The position numbers and the translations under genes were made by a program. The notes beneath the pieces were generated by a model. It searched no databases, had not been told where the DNA came from, and saw nothing but the letters and a program-made list of their open reading frames with translations. Positions 45,114-52,479 of a DNA stretch of 64,000 nucleotides are shown one piece after another (the stretch's first letter is position 1; each line of letters begins with the position of its first letter). Location: the NCBI GenBank assembly GCA_900550395.1, contig URSD01000003.1:23118-87117 (forward strand), read 5' to 3'. The stretch comes from an uncultured Porphyromonadaceae bacterium. GTDB lineage: Bacteria; Bacteroidota; Bacteroidia; Bacteroidales; Muribaculaceae.

Positions 45114-47512
45114 GTGTAGGAAATTGAGGGAATTATGGGTAAGAGTTTCACTTTCTGGAACACGGGACGGTTAGCGTTGTTATGCGTCCGCCGGATTGCC
45201 ACAGTATTCATGTGGCAATATGCGTTGAAAAGTCCGAAAGTCCAGTAACCACGTTTGTTGCGCACCGTGCAGGAAAGATCGAGACGGTGGTAAAACGGCA
45301 GCTGATAGTTGTTGAGCCGTGTCTTCAACGGTGATTCGTCGCCACTATAGATGGTGCCGAAATCGGGTGACTCCCACACCTGCGGCAGCAGCGTGAAGCG
45401 GTTGCCGGAGTGTCCTGTCCATGCGGCGTTAAGACTCACCTTATCACTGATGTTCCAGTTGAGCAGAATATTGATGGTATGCCTGTTATCAAAACGAGCC
45501 GGAAAAGTAAGACCACCGTTCTTGTCCGGGAAAGTACGGTCTGACCATGCGAGAGAATAGGAAATATGACCTGTCAGCTTTCCATATAGCTTTTCAATTT
45601 TGAAATCGATTCCTTTTGCTGTTCCCTTGCCAGAACACAGCTGGGCATTCCACATCTCTGTAGGCGGTTGCAGATAATATTCATCCCGGTAATCCACAAG
45701 ATTACGCATGACTTTATAATACCCTTCGACTGATGCGGCGAACATTTTGTTGTCCGACTGCCAGTAGGCTCCCAGAGAAACCTTATCCGCGTTCTGAGGC
45801 TTGAATTTACCCGTGATCGGCACCCATTGGTCGGTCGGCAACGACAGATAGGTCTGGGAAAGCTGATGCACATATTGGTTTGTCCGTGCATAGGCGGCTT
45901 TTACAGCCCAATTTTCGGAAGGCCGATAACTGAAGGAAAGTCGTGGATCTACTCCATAATTCGTCTTGCCGTCGATATTGAACAGAGACAGATGCAGACC
46001 TGCATTCATTCTGAATTTTTCGCTGATACGCCAATCATCCTCTATATAGATGTTGGCTTCATTGGCGGTATATGCCCATGTCGAATCCCGTGTCAATGTC
46101 TGTGTTGTGCCGACGGTATAATTGCGGTCGGTTCTTGCTGGGAGAAATGAATGGAGGATATAGTTGCCTCCGAAGCGCACACGGTTCGCATCGTTCGGTC
46201 TCCAGTCGAAATCCGCACGGAAAATCCAGTCATTGATATTATTGTTTGTCTTGGATATGGAATGCGACTCCGTAGTTCCTGAACTTGAAATCTCCTTTGA
46301 CAGCCAGTCATGTTTCATGCCGGAGAAATATCGGGTATATGCGGCGGTGAACTCGGCAGAAATCAAGGGATTTATTCTGTAATTAAGACCGGTCTGTGCC
46401 ACAAGGTTTCCCCAATGTAAATCACACTTGTCATCATCATACCAACCGGATTCAGGCACATGTTTGTCACAAGAACCCGTCTTAAGAACGTCATTGCCGA
46501 AATAGACAGAAATAAATCCTGTAGCCTTGTTGGAAAAGCGGTGTGTGACCTTGGCGTTCAGATCCATGAAAGCATAACGGAACCGGATTTTCTCATCGTC
46601 GCTTGACGAATTGACCAACGCCAGCATAGGAATCGACAGCACATCGAACCATGAACGCCTCAATGCAACAGAGTAGGTGGTCTTCCTTCCTATCGGGCCG
46701 TCGATATTGAATGCCCCGGAAGTCAGTCCCAGCCTGAAAGAACCGTGATGACCTTCCGGTGAGCCGCTCTTGGTACGCACATCAAGGTAAGAGGATAAGC
46801 GTCCGTCGTATTTCGCCGGGATTGAGGATTTGAAAAAGTCAATGTATCTAATTGCTTCAGCGTTAAAGGCAGAGAACAATCCGGCAAAGTGATTCACCTG
46901 ATATAGCGGCACATTATCGAGCATATACAGGTTCTCGTCAGCGTTGCCACCATGCACGTGCATTCCCGCCATGCCTTCCTGACCTTCCGATACGCCCGGC
47001 TGCATCTGCAATGCCTTGATGACATCGCTTTCACCAAACAAGACGGGAGTGTTTATGATTTCCTGTGCGGTCAGTTTCTTGGCACCTATTTCAGCAGTCT
47101 CCACAGCTGGGGCTTCAAGGCGCGACACTACGACAACTTCCTCAAGCATTTTGGGGACAACAGCGTTCTGTTTCGGTATAATCGGACGCTCTGTGGAGAC
47201 AACCGATTTGTTGACTCTCTTTTCAGGCTTTGGCTTCCTTTTTAGTATAATGTTTCTTCCCTTTATCTCATATTCAATGTCTGAGTCCTTGAATATTATG
47301 GAAAGAGCTTGCTTCAAAGGCTTATTCTTTACATTTATGGATACGCGCATATCTTTCAGCAGTTCGGATGAATACACGAAGTTCTTTCCGGTCTGCTCAA
47401 CGATACTACGGAACACAACCGACGCCGGCTGGTTTACTGCCCTGATTGTGACGTTCTGCGCCATGCAAACCGCGCTGAAACATAGCATTAAGGATAAGAC
47501 AAACAGTTTCAT
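45101..47512 (-). CDS. TonB-dependent receptor with N-terminal STN domain
   Basis: The 803 residues comprise a signal peptide (1-18), an STN signalling domain (about 19-92; NQPASVVFRSIVEQTGKNFV, then LKQALSIIFKDSDIEYEIKG), a linker, and a plug (about 135-250; DVIKALQMQPGVSEGQEGMA, HVHGGNADENLYMLDNVPLY). A barrel ends ISYTWQF. The carboxypeptidase-regulatory domain usual between STN and plug is absent. STN domains in such receptors contact the anti-sigma protein. Its start overlaps the DUF4974 gene stop by 4 nt. Confidence 0.93.
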   Translation of the reverse strand: MKLFVLSLMLCFSAVCMAQNVTIRAVNQPASVVFRSIVEQTGKNFVYSSELLKDMRVSINVKNKPLKQALSIIFKDSDIEYEIKGRNIILKRKPKPEKRVNKSVVSTERPIIPKQNAVVPKMLEEVVVVSRLEAPAVETAEIGAKKLTAQEIINTPVLFGESDVIKALQMQPGVSEGQEGMAGMHVHGGNADENLYMLDNVPLYQVNHFAGLFSAFNAEAIRYIDFFKSSIPAKYDGRLSSYLDVRTKSGSPEGHHGSFRLGLTSGAFNIDGPIGRKTTYSVALRRSWFDVLSIPMLALVNSSSDDEKIRFRYAFMDLNAKVTHRFSNKATGFISVYFGNDVLKTGSCDKHVPESGWYDDDKCDLHWGNLVAQTGLNYRINPLISAEFTAAYTRYFSGMKHDWLSKEISSSGTTESHSISKTNNNINDWIFRADFDWRPNDANRVRFGGNYILHSFLPARTDRNYTVGTTQTLTRDSTWAYTANEANIYIEDDWRISEKFRMNAGLHLSLFNIDGKTNYGVDPRLSFSYRPSENWAVKAAYARTNQYVHQLSQTYLSLPTDQWVPITGKFKPQNADKVSLGAYWQSDNKMFAASVEGYYKVMRNLVDYRDEYYLQPPTEMWNAQLCSGKGTAKGIDFKIEKLYGKLTGHISYSLAWSDRTFPDKNGGLTFPARFDNRHTINILLNWNISDKVSLNAAWTGHSGNRFTLLPQVWESPDFGTIYSGDESPLKTRLNNYQLPFYHRLDLSCTVRNKRGYWTFGLFNAYCHMNTVAIRRTHNNANRPVFQKVKLLPIIPSISYTWQF

Positions 47513-47958
47513 TTCTCTGTAACGGTCATTTGAGTCCCGAGAATTTCATTGATTACAGATATGAGGTCGGTCGGCGTACCTTCATAGTGGAGAGACAACT
47601 CATATTCCTCAGGGTAAGCCGGGATGCCATTAACCTTGACATTGTAAACAGTCTCGATCTTCTTGATGACATCAGGCAACGGAGCATTTTCAAAGTCTAT
47701 GGCTTTGACCTCTGCCAATGGGTTTATTGTCTGAGTCTTGACCGGCATAGTTTGCTGCGGCACATCTTCCATGCGATATTCTTTATAGAGTATTGTCGCT
47801 GTAGCGGATAGAATGACAGTGGCGGCAACTGCTGCGGCAACTCTATATCTTCTCCATATGGATATAGGTGCTATACCGAGACGACGCCATCCCGCATCTG
47901 GCGAGAATCTTCCTTTTTTATAGCGGCGGGCTATGAATTCAACTTCTTTGTTTTTCAT
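47509..47958 (-). CDS. Minimal DUF4974 (FecR C-terminal) anti-sigma-like protein
   Basis: The 149 residues comprise a short cytoplasmic N-terminus (about 1-38), one transmembrane helix (about 39-58; AAAVAATVILSATATILY), and a periplasmic DUF4974 domain (about 85-147; IDFENAPLPDVIKKIETVYN, LSLHYEGTPTDLISVINEIL). Normal FecR-type anti-sigma factors have a FecR beta-domain between membrane and DUF4974, and it is missing here. The protein could link the receptor STN domain to the ECF sigma factor, but its cytoplasmic part is very short. Overlaps the receptor gene (ATGA). Confidence 0.82.
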   Translation of the reverse strand: MKNKEVEFIARRYKKGRFSPDAGWRRLGIAPISIWRRYRVAAAVAATVILSATATILYKEYRMEDVPQQTMPVKTQTINPLAEVKAIDFENAPLPDVIKKIETVYNVKVNGIPAYPEEYELSLHYEGTPTDLISVINEILGTQMTVTEK

Positions 47959-47963
47959 AATTT

Positions 47964-48545
47964 TCAGAAATCTATGCCTAAGCGAAATGAGAAATACGGA
48001 CGGATATGATTCTTGGTGCCTACATATTGAATTTCATATGAATCCGGACCGGTCATGGTGCCTTCATAATGATCTGCTCTATATCCGGCAAGAGACAGAC
48101 CGATTCCGAGGTTTACACCCATTTTGCGTCCCCAGTTGAATCTGTAACCAATGGTCGGTGAGATGTATACGCCGACCCCTTCAGCGACATTGGCGCCAAG
48201 CCGCAAATCTCCAAACGGTGTGAATTTGCCAAACTTCAAGTCTATTCGTCCCTGAATAAATATGGGTGCCACCCAGTTGTCAAGTTTTCCGCACCGTTCC
48301 ATTCCGAGACCGGCACCAATAAAAAACATCGGATTGATCTGATAACCGTGTGAGGTTGAAAAACCGGTATAGAAAGTGTTTTCACGACTCATCAGCAGGT
48401 TGCCGCCCATATCCGAATAGCCAAATTTTTCACTTCGGACGCTGTTGCTCCATTCCAGAAAACCACGGTAGCCGCGTCGCGGTTGTCGCGCTTCGGATGA
48501 AAGCGTTGTCAGCAGTATTGTCAGGATGATAAGTATCTTTTTCAT
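47964..48545 (-). CDS. Small outer-membrane beta-barrel protein
   Basis: A signal peptide (MKKILIILTILLTTLSSEAR) is followed by about 170 residues of alternating hydrophobic strands (FFIGAGLGMERCG, FTPFGDLRLGANVAE, VNLGIGLSLAGY), ending HIRPYFSFRLGIDF. This fits an eight-stranded porin-like barrel of the outer-membrane protein beta-barrel family. It is unusual between an ECF sigma gene and its anti-sigma-like gene. It lies 5 nt before the DUF4974 gene in the same operon. Its role in the module is unknown. Confidence 0.8.
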   Translation of the reverse strand: MKKILIILTILLTTLSSEARQPRRGYRGFLEWSNSVRSEKFGYSDMGGNLLMSRENTFYTGFSTSHGYQINPMFFIGAGLGMERCGKLDNWVAPIFIQGRIDLKFGKFTPFGDLRLGANVAEGVGVYISPTIGYRFNWGRKMGVNLGIGLSLAGYRADHYEGTMTGPDSYEIQYVGTKNHIRPYFSFRLGIDF

Positions 48546-48559
48546 GATTTGAATATCTT

Positions 48560-48627
48560 TTGTTCACACCTATGACTGGCATCCTGCGAAAAAGTCCTAT
48601 CCGAAAAGAAAATTTTTTCAAAAAAAA
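48560..48627 (-). promoter_or_regulatory. Sigma/OMP intergenic region with conserved-looking element
   Basis: On the minus strand an A/T-rich tract with an eight-T run is followed by CGGATAGGACTTTTTCGC. Similar GGATAGG-TTTTT elements occur behind other Bacteroidota ECF sigma genes. It could be the promoter used by this sigma factor for the rest of the operon. Confidence 0.35.
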
Positions 48628-49128
48628 TTACAGGAACGGCAGGAAGAACGGTTTGTGTCCGTCACTCAGAGCCTCGCGCAGACGGCTTAAGGCTTTGGTT
48701 ATCTGATTCTTGACGGTCTTTATGGATATACCGAGTTCTTCAGATATTTCCTCGTTTGAATATCCATCACGCTTGCTCATCAGGAATATCTCCCGACATT
48801 TCTCCGGCAGTTCATCGATGGCTTTCCAAATTCTTGCGTCTCGGAATGATGTGTCGATCACCTCTTCGCCCACATCAGGTATCAGTTCCTCCCCGACTTT
48901 ATTTTCCTGCGTTGAAAGATATGTCAGGCATTCATTTCTTACACACCTATATATAAAGGCCTTGAAATTTGATATTTCCCGTCCGGTCTCCAGTTGCCTC
49001 CATGTCTTGATAAAAGCCTCCTGAACCATATCCTCGGCAACATCCGCGTCATCGACAATGCGCAGGGCGTACATGCCAAGCGGCAAGTACAGCCTACGGA
49101 AGAATATTTCCAATTCTTTGGATGTCAT
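48628..49128 (-). CDS. ECF-type RNA polymerase sigma factor
   Basis: The 166 residues contain sigma region 2 (about 12-80; DDADVAEDMVQEAFIKTWRQ, then KAFIYRCVRNECLTYL) and region 4 (about 105-155; LPEKCREIFLMSKRDGYSNE, LGISIKTVKNQITKALSRLR). It belongs to the Bacteroidota FecI-like ECF sigma factors that answer to a TonB receptor through an anti-sigma factor. It is the first gene of the cargo operon and has its own TAACTTTG promoter. A mobile element that brings its own sigma factor can express its cargo in a new host. Confidence 0.92.
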   Translation of the reverse strand: MTSKELEIFFRRLYLPLGMYALRIVDDADVAEDMVQEAFIKTWRQLETGREISNFKAFIYRCVRNECLTYLSTQENKVGEELIPDVGEEVIDTSFRDARIWKAIDELPEKCREIFLMSKRDGYSNEEISEELGISIKTVKNQITKALSRLREALSDGHKPFFLPFL

Positions 49129-49158
49129 AATATGCAGTGCTATAGGAGAATCAGACTA

Positions 49159-49166
49159 CAAAGTTA
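49159..49166 (-). promoter_or_regulatory. -7 promoter motif TAACTTTG for the ECF sigma gene
   Basis: A perfect TAnnTTTG match on the minus strand, about 30 nt before the ATG. Confidence 0.6.
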
Positions 49167-49196
49167 CCCATATTTGTGCAGATGAGCAAGTCAGAC

Positions 49197-49242
49197 TTGG
49201 TTTGGTTCGGGCTTTATATATGCCCGACTAAACCTAAACCAA
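49197..49242. repeat. Imperfect hairpin near the right end of the element
   Basis: TTGGTTT/AAACCAA forms the outer stem and TCGGGC/GCCCGA the inner stem, around an AT-rich loop. Function unknown. The stretch from here to 49310 holds no gene that I can recognise. Confidence 0.6.
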
Positions 49243-49312
49243 TATATAAGGAGGGTCTATGCTGGGCAAAAAGAAAGGTTCCCCATTATTATTTTCTTTT
49301 CCTCAGCCATAG

Positions 49313-49410
49313 TTTGAACATAGAATTTGAACACAAAGGCATGAACACAGAGGGGCGCCATTGGCGGCCGAAACGAGTTGGCGCGGAGTTGTGTTCAGAT
49401 TTGTGTTCAA
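49313..49410. repeat. Right-end cluster of TTGAACACA repeats (candidate arm sites)
   Basis: TTTGAACAT (49313-49321), TTTGAACACA (49326-49335) and ATGAACACAG (49341-49350) are followed by the opposite orientation TTGTGTTCAG (49389-49398) and TTGTGTTCAA (49401-49410). The motif and arrangement match those of the left end. Confidence 0.7.
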
Positions 49411-49450
49411 AGTAAAAGAAAAGCAGCTACGATTTGTTTCGTAACTGCTT
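49411..49450 (-). terminator. Element-borne terminator behind the tRNA gene
   Basis: Read on the minus strand, AAGCAGTTACGA and TCGTAGCTGCTT pair (one wobble) around a 6-nt loop and are followed by TTCTTTT. It lies 14 nt beyond the tRNA 3' end, inside the element, and replaces the displaced original terminator at 32182-32223. Confidence 0.65.
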
Positions 49451-49463
49451 GATTTTTAAGAAG

Positions 49464-49537
49464 TGGTCCCACTTGGGCTTGAACCAAGGACTCCCTGATT
49501 ATGAGTCAGGTGCTCTGACCAACTGAGCTATAGGACC
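49464..49537 (-). tRNA. tRNA with CAT anticodon (tRNA-Met, or Ile2)
   Basis: A complete 74-nt cloverleaf. The acceptor is GGTCCTA/TGGGACC with discriminator A, the D arm is GCTC/GAGC, and the anticodon stem CCTGA/TCAGG has loop CTCATAA. The T arm is CTTGG/CCAAG. CCA is not encoded. It is the integration target of the mobile element: the 3' half (49464 to about 49506) is element-derived and restores the gene. A CAT anticodon fits elongator Met, or Ile after lysidine modification. Confidence 0.95.
49487..49506. repeat. attR core repeat
   Basis: The 20-bp identical partner of 32255-32274, inside the tRNA gene over the anticodon loop. Confidence 0.8.
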
Positions 49538-49590
49538 TTTAGCAATTCTGTCGGGAGGTGCAGCCGGAGCCGTTTCCCGCAATTGCGATG

Positions 49591-49598
49591 CAAAGGTA
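49591..49598 (-). promoter_or_regulatory. -7 promoter motif TACCTTTG for the tRNA gene
   Basis: A perfect TAnnTTTG match on the minus strand, 53 nt before the mature tRNA 5' end. Confidence 0.55.
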
Positions 49599-49704
49599 CA
49601 TATTTTTTTTGAAGTAAGCTCTATTTTATGAAATTATTTTTTTTGTTTTTTCCCGCCTCATGCACTTTTCGATGCAATCGTTTCGGTTTCTCCGATAGAT
49701 TTAG

Positions 49705-49712
49705 TAATTTTG
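49705..49712 (+). promoter_or_regulatory. -7 promoter motif TAATTTTG for the polyprenyl synthase gene
   Basis: A perfect TAnnTTTG match 21 nt before the ATG at 49734. It overlaps the upstream in-frame TTG, which is therefore not the start. Confidence 0.6.
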
Positions 49713-49733
49713 CACCGCATTTTGCGCAAAAAG

Positions 49734-50708
49734 ATGACGATTTACGACGAAATCCGCCAGATGGTGGCGCCCGAACTCGGGCGTCTTAACGCACGCATCC
49801 GGGAACGCCTCGATTCTGACAGTGCCCTGATGGGGCGTATTGTCGGCACCCAGCTGAGGACGCACGGCAAACAGATCCGGCCTCTTGTGGTGGTGCTATG
49901 CGCGCGGATGTTCGGCACCGTTTCCGATAAGGTTCTGGCCGCCGGAGCCGCCGTGGAATTGCTGCACAATGCTTCGCTGATTCACGACGACGTGGTGGAC
50001 GAGTCGAAGATCAGGAGGGGAATGCCTACGGTCAACGCGCTATGGGACAACCACATCGCCGTACTCGTCGGAGATTTCTTCACGAGCGCGTCGCTGCGTG
50101 AGGCCGTGGAGACCGGCGATATGCGTGTCATCCGCTGCATATCCGACCTCGGCAGCCTTTTGAGCCTCGGTGAACTCGGGCAGCTCGACACGGCCCGCAC
50201 ACACGCGCTGAGCGAGGATGCCTATTTCGCCAACATAGAAAAAAAGACGGCGTCGCTGTTTGTGGCATGCGCACGCATGGGATGCTATACGTCAGGTGCC
50301 TCGGAAGACGCCACACGCAGCCTGGCGGAGTTCGGGCGCCTTCTGGGACTGTGTTTCCAGATACGCGACGACATATTCGACTACTACCCGTCCGACAAAG
50401 TGGGCAAACCTACCGGCAACGACCTGCGCGAAGGAAAAATCACGCTTCCGCTGCTTCACGCGCTGCTTGCGACGGATAGCCCTGAATGCCGCGAAATGCA
50501 CGAGCTGGTGATGCGCGATTCGCTGAGCGACAGCGACATCGACGCCCTTCAGGCTTTCGCACGGAACAACGGAGGCATCGACTATGCGTTCGCGCGTATG
50601 GCCGAGCTGCGCGACCGCGCGCACGACATACTCGATTACCTGCCGGCCGGCGAGACCAACGACGCGCTGCGCAATCTTTTTGACTACATCATAGCCCGCG
50701 ATTACTGA
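49734..50708 (+). CDS. Trans-polyprenyl diphosphate synthase
   Basis: This 324-residue enzyme chains isopentenyl diphosphate onto an allylic starter to make long isoprenoid tails such as those of menaquinone. The first Asp-rich motif is LIHDDVVDESKIRRGMPTVN (about residues 80-99). The second is QIRDDIFDYYPSDKVGKPTG, followed by NDLREGKITLPLLHAL. The length is normal. The product length (octaprenyl or other) cannot be read reliably by eye. The gene stands alone, divergent from the tRNA gene. Confidence 0.93.
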   Translation: MTIYDEIRQMVAPELGRLNARIRERLDSDSALMGRIVGTQLRTHGKQIRPLVVVLCARMFGTVSDKVLAAGAAVELLHNASLIHDDVVDESKIRRGMPTVNALWDNHIAVLVGDFFTSASLREAVETGDMRVIRCISDLGSLLSLGELGQLDTARTHALSEDAYFANIEKKTASLFVACARMGCYTSGASEDATRSLAEFGRLLGLCFQIRDDIFDYYPSDKVGKPTGNDLREGKITLPLLHALLATDSPECREMHELVMRDSLSDSDIDALQAFARNNGGIDYAFARMAELRDRAHDILDYLPAGETNDALRNLFDYIIARDY

Positions 50709-50783
50709 ACGCCGGATGGTGGTGGTATCTTGCCGCCATGAGGCATTTTCGTATCCGGATTTGCAAAATAGACCACTTTTTCG

Positions 50784-50791
50784 TACCTTTG
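50784..50791 (+). promoter_or_regulatory. -7 promoter motif TACCTTTG for the C69 dipeptidase gene
   Basis: A perfect TAnnTTTG match 17 nt before the ATG at 50809. Confidence 0.6.
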
Positions 50792-50808
50792 TGACAATTT
50801 TTAGAACT

Positions 50809-52452
50809 ATGAATATATCCCTGTTGAAATATGCGGCCGTTGCCGCCGCAATTGCCGCAGTACCCGACGCGGAGGCCTGCACGAGCCTGATTGCCGCAGC
50901 CGGCGCCACCGACGACGGCTCGACCATGATTACCTACGCGGCCGACAGCCATACGCTCTACGGCGAGCTGTACCACCAGCCGGCCGCCGACCATCCGGCA
51001 GGCACCATGAGAGCCGTGACCGACTGGGACAGCGGCCGCCACCGCGGCGAGATCCCCGAAGTGCCTCACACCTATGCCACCATCGGCAACATGAACGAGC
51101 ACGGCCTCACCATCGCCGAGAGCACATGGGGCGGACGTCCCGAGCTGGAGGGCAGCGGTCTGATTGACTACGGCTCGCTCATATATATTACGCTCCAGCG
51201 CGCACGCACGGCGCGCGAGGCCATCGACGTGATGACTGGGCTCGTGCGCGACTACGGCTACGGCTCGGAGGGCGAATCGTTCAGCATCGCCGACCCGGAC
51301 GAGGTGTGGATCATGGAGATGATAGGCAAAGGAAAGGCCGACAAGGGCGCCGTGTGGGTGGCCCGTCGCGTGCCCGACGGCCACATCAGCGGCCACGCCA
51401 ACCACGCGCGCATACACCGCTTCCCGCAAAACGAGCCTGAAACGACTATATACTCGCCGGACGTGATAGACTTCGCGCGCAAGCAGGGCTACTACAAGGG
51501 CAAGGATGCCGACTTCGACTTCTCCCGGGCATATGCCATCACCGACGTCGGCGCCACCCGCGGCTGCGACGGACGCGTGTGGAGCTACTTCCGCCGTTTC
51601 GCCCCGGCCGCCGACAGCCTCGACCGGTATCTGCCCTGGGTCCTGGAAGGCGAGGGCGAAGTGCTCCCCCTCTGGGTAAAGCTGGAAAAGCCGCTGAGCG
51701 CCAACGACCTGAAGTGGATGATGCGCGACCACTTCGAGGGAACGCCCCTCGACATGGCCACCGACATAGGCGCCGGCCCCTTCGACGTTCCGTACCGCTG
51801 GCGCCCCATGGAATTCAAGGTGGACTCGGCCACGTACACGCATGAGCGCGCCATCGCCACGCAGCAGACCGGCTTCAGCTTCGTGGCGACGATGAACGCC
51901 GGGCGCCCGGAGGCCATGCGCGGCATACTGTGGTTCGGCGTTGACGATGCCAACACGTGCGTCTACATACCCGTGTTCAGTTCCACACAGGAGCCGCCCT
52001 ACGAGCTCGCACACGGCAACGGCGACCTGCTGGACCTGTCGTGGGACGCGATGTTCTGGGTCAACAACTATGTCGCCAACCAGGCCTACAACCGCTATTC
52101 GCAGATGATACCGGACATACGCCGCGTGCAGCAGGGCTACGAGAAGACGCTGGAGGACGTCGTGGCCGAGGCCGCCACAACGCTCAAGGGCATGCCCTAC
52201 GCCGAAGCGCAGGAACGCCTCGGACGCCTGACCGACATGAGCGCCGCAGCCGTCACAAAGGATTACAAGCGCCTGGGCGACTATCTGTTCGTCAAGTTCC
52301 TCGACGGCAACATCAAGAAAGAGACCTCGCCGGGCCACTTCGCCCGCACCGCCACCGGCATGCCCGTGCAGCCCGAATTCGGCGGATACAATGAACGCTA
52401 TTTCCGTTCTATCGTCAAGGAGACCGGCGACCGATATAAGATTTCTAAATAA
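50809..52452 (+). CDS. Secreted C69-family dipeptidase
   Basis: This 547-residue Ntn-hydrolase has a signal peptide of about 23 residues ending AEA. The mature protein begins at Cys24 (CTSLIAAAGATDDGSTMITY), which would be the catalytic N-terminal nucleophile, exposed by signal cleavage. Conserved PepD segments include NEHGLTIAESTWGGRPEL and FSIADPDEVWIMEMIGKG. It cleaves dipeptides in the periplasm. Followed after 27 nt by the FadL-like porin gene. The ATG at 50809 fits the promoter position better than longer frames. Confidence 0.92.
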   Translation: MNISLLKYAAVAAAIAAVPDAEACTSLIAAAGATDDGSTMITYAADSHTLYGELYHQPAADHPAGTMRAVTDWDSGRHRGEIPEVPHTYATIGNMNEHGLTIAESTWGGRPELEGSGLIDYGSLIYITLQRARTAREAIDVMTGLVRDYGYGSEGESFSIADPDEVWIMEMIGKGKADKGAVWVARRVPDGHISGHANHARIHRFPQNEPETTIYSPDVIDFARKQGYYKGKDADFDFSRAYAITDVGATRGCDGRVWSYFRRFAPAADSLDRYLPWVLEGEGEVLPLWVKLEKPLSANDLKWMMRDHFEGTPLDMATDIGAGPFDVPYRWRPMEFKVDSATYTHERAIATQQTGFSFVATMNAGRPEAMRGILWFGVDDANTCVYIPVFSSTQEPPYELAHGNGDLLDLSWDAMFWVNNYVANQAYNRYSQMIPDIRRVQQGYEKTLEDVVAEAATTLKGMPYAEAQERLGRLTDMSAAAVTKDYKRLGDYLFVKFLDGNIKKETSPGHFARTATGMPVQPEFGGYNERYFRSIVKETGDRYKISK

Positions 52453-52479
52453 CGGCTCCGCATAGCCGAAAATTCAAGT

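Larger units (their letters stand above)
32255..49506. mobile_element. Integrative mobilizable element in a tRNA gene
   Basis: The element is about 17.3 kb between 20-bp repeats of the tRNA anticodon region. It is clearly more AT-rich than both flanks. It has an integrase at the left end, a RepA-like ATPase/primase pair, DUF3408, MobC and a relaxase, but no type IV secretion genes, so transfer would need a helper element. This resembles NBU-type mobilizable elements of Bacteroides in organisation. The cargo is an ECF sigma factor/TonB receptor/DUF4249/lipoprotein operon on the minus strand. Confidence 0.88.

Noticed and set aside
32255..49506. Full conjugative element (ICE)
   Set aside because: No TraG-like coupling protein or Tra secretion genes are present; only relaxase, MobC and replication genes are seen.
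50689..52338. Open frame of 549 codons on the minus strand opposite the C69 peptidase gene
   Set aside because: It is an antisense shadow caused by GC-rich codon use. The plus-strand gene has signal peptide, catalytic Cys and promoter.
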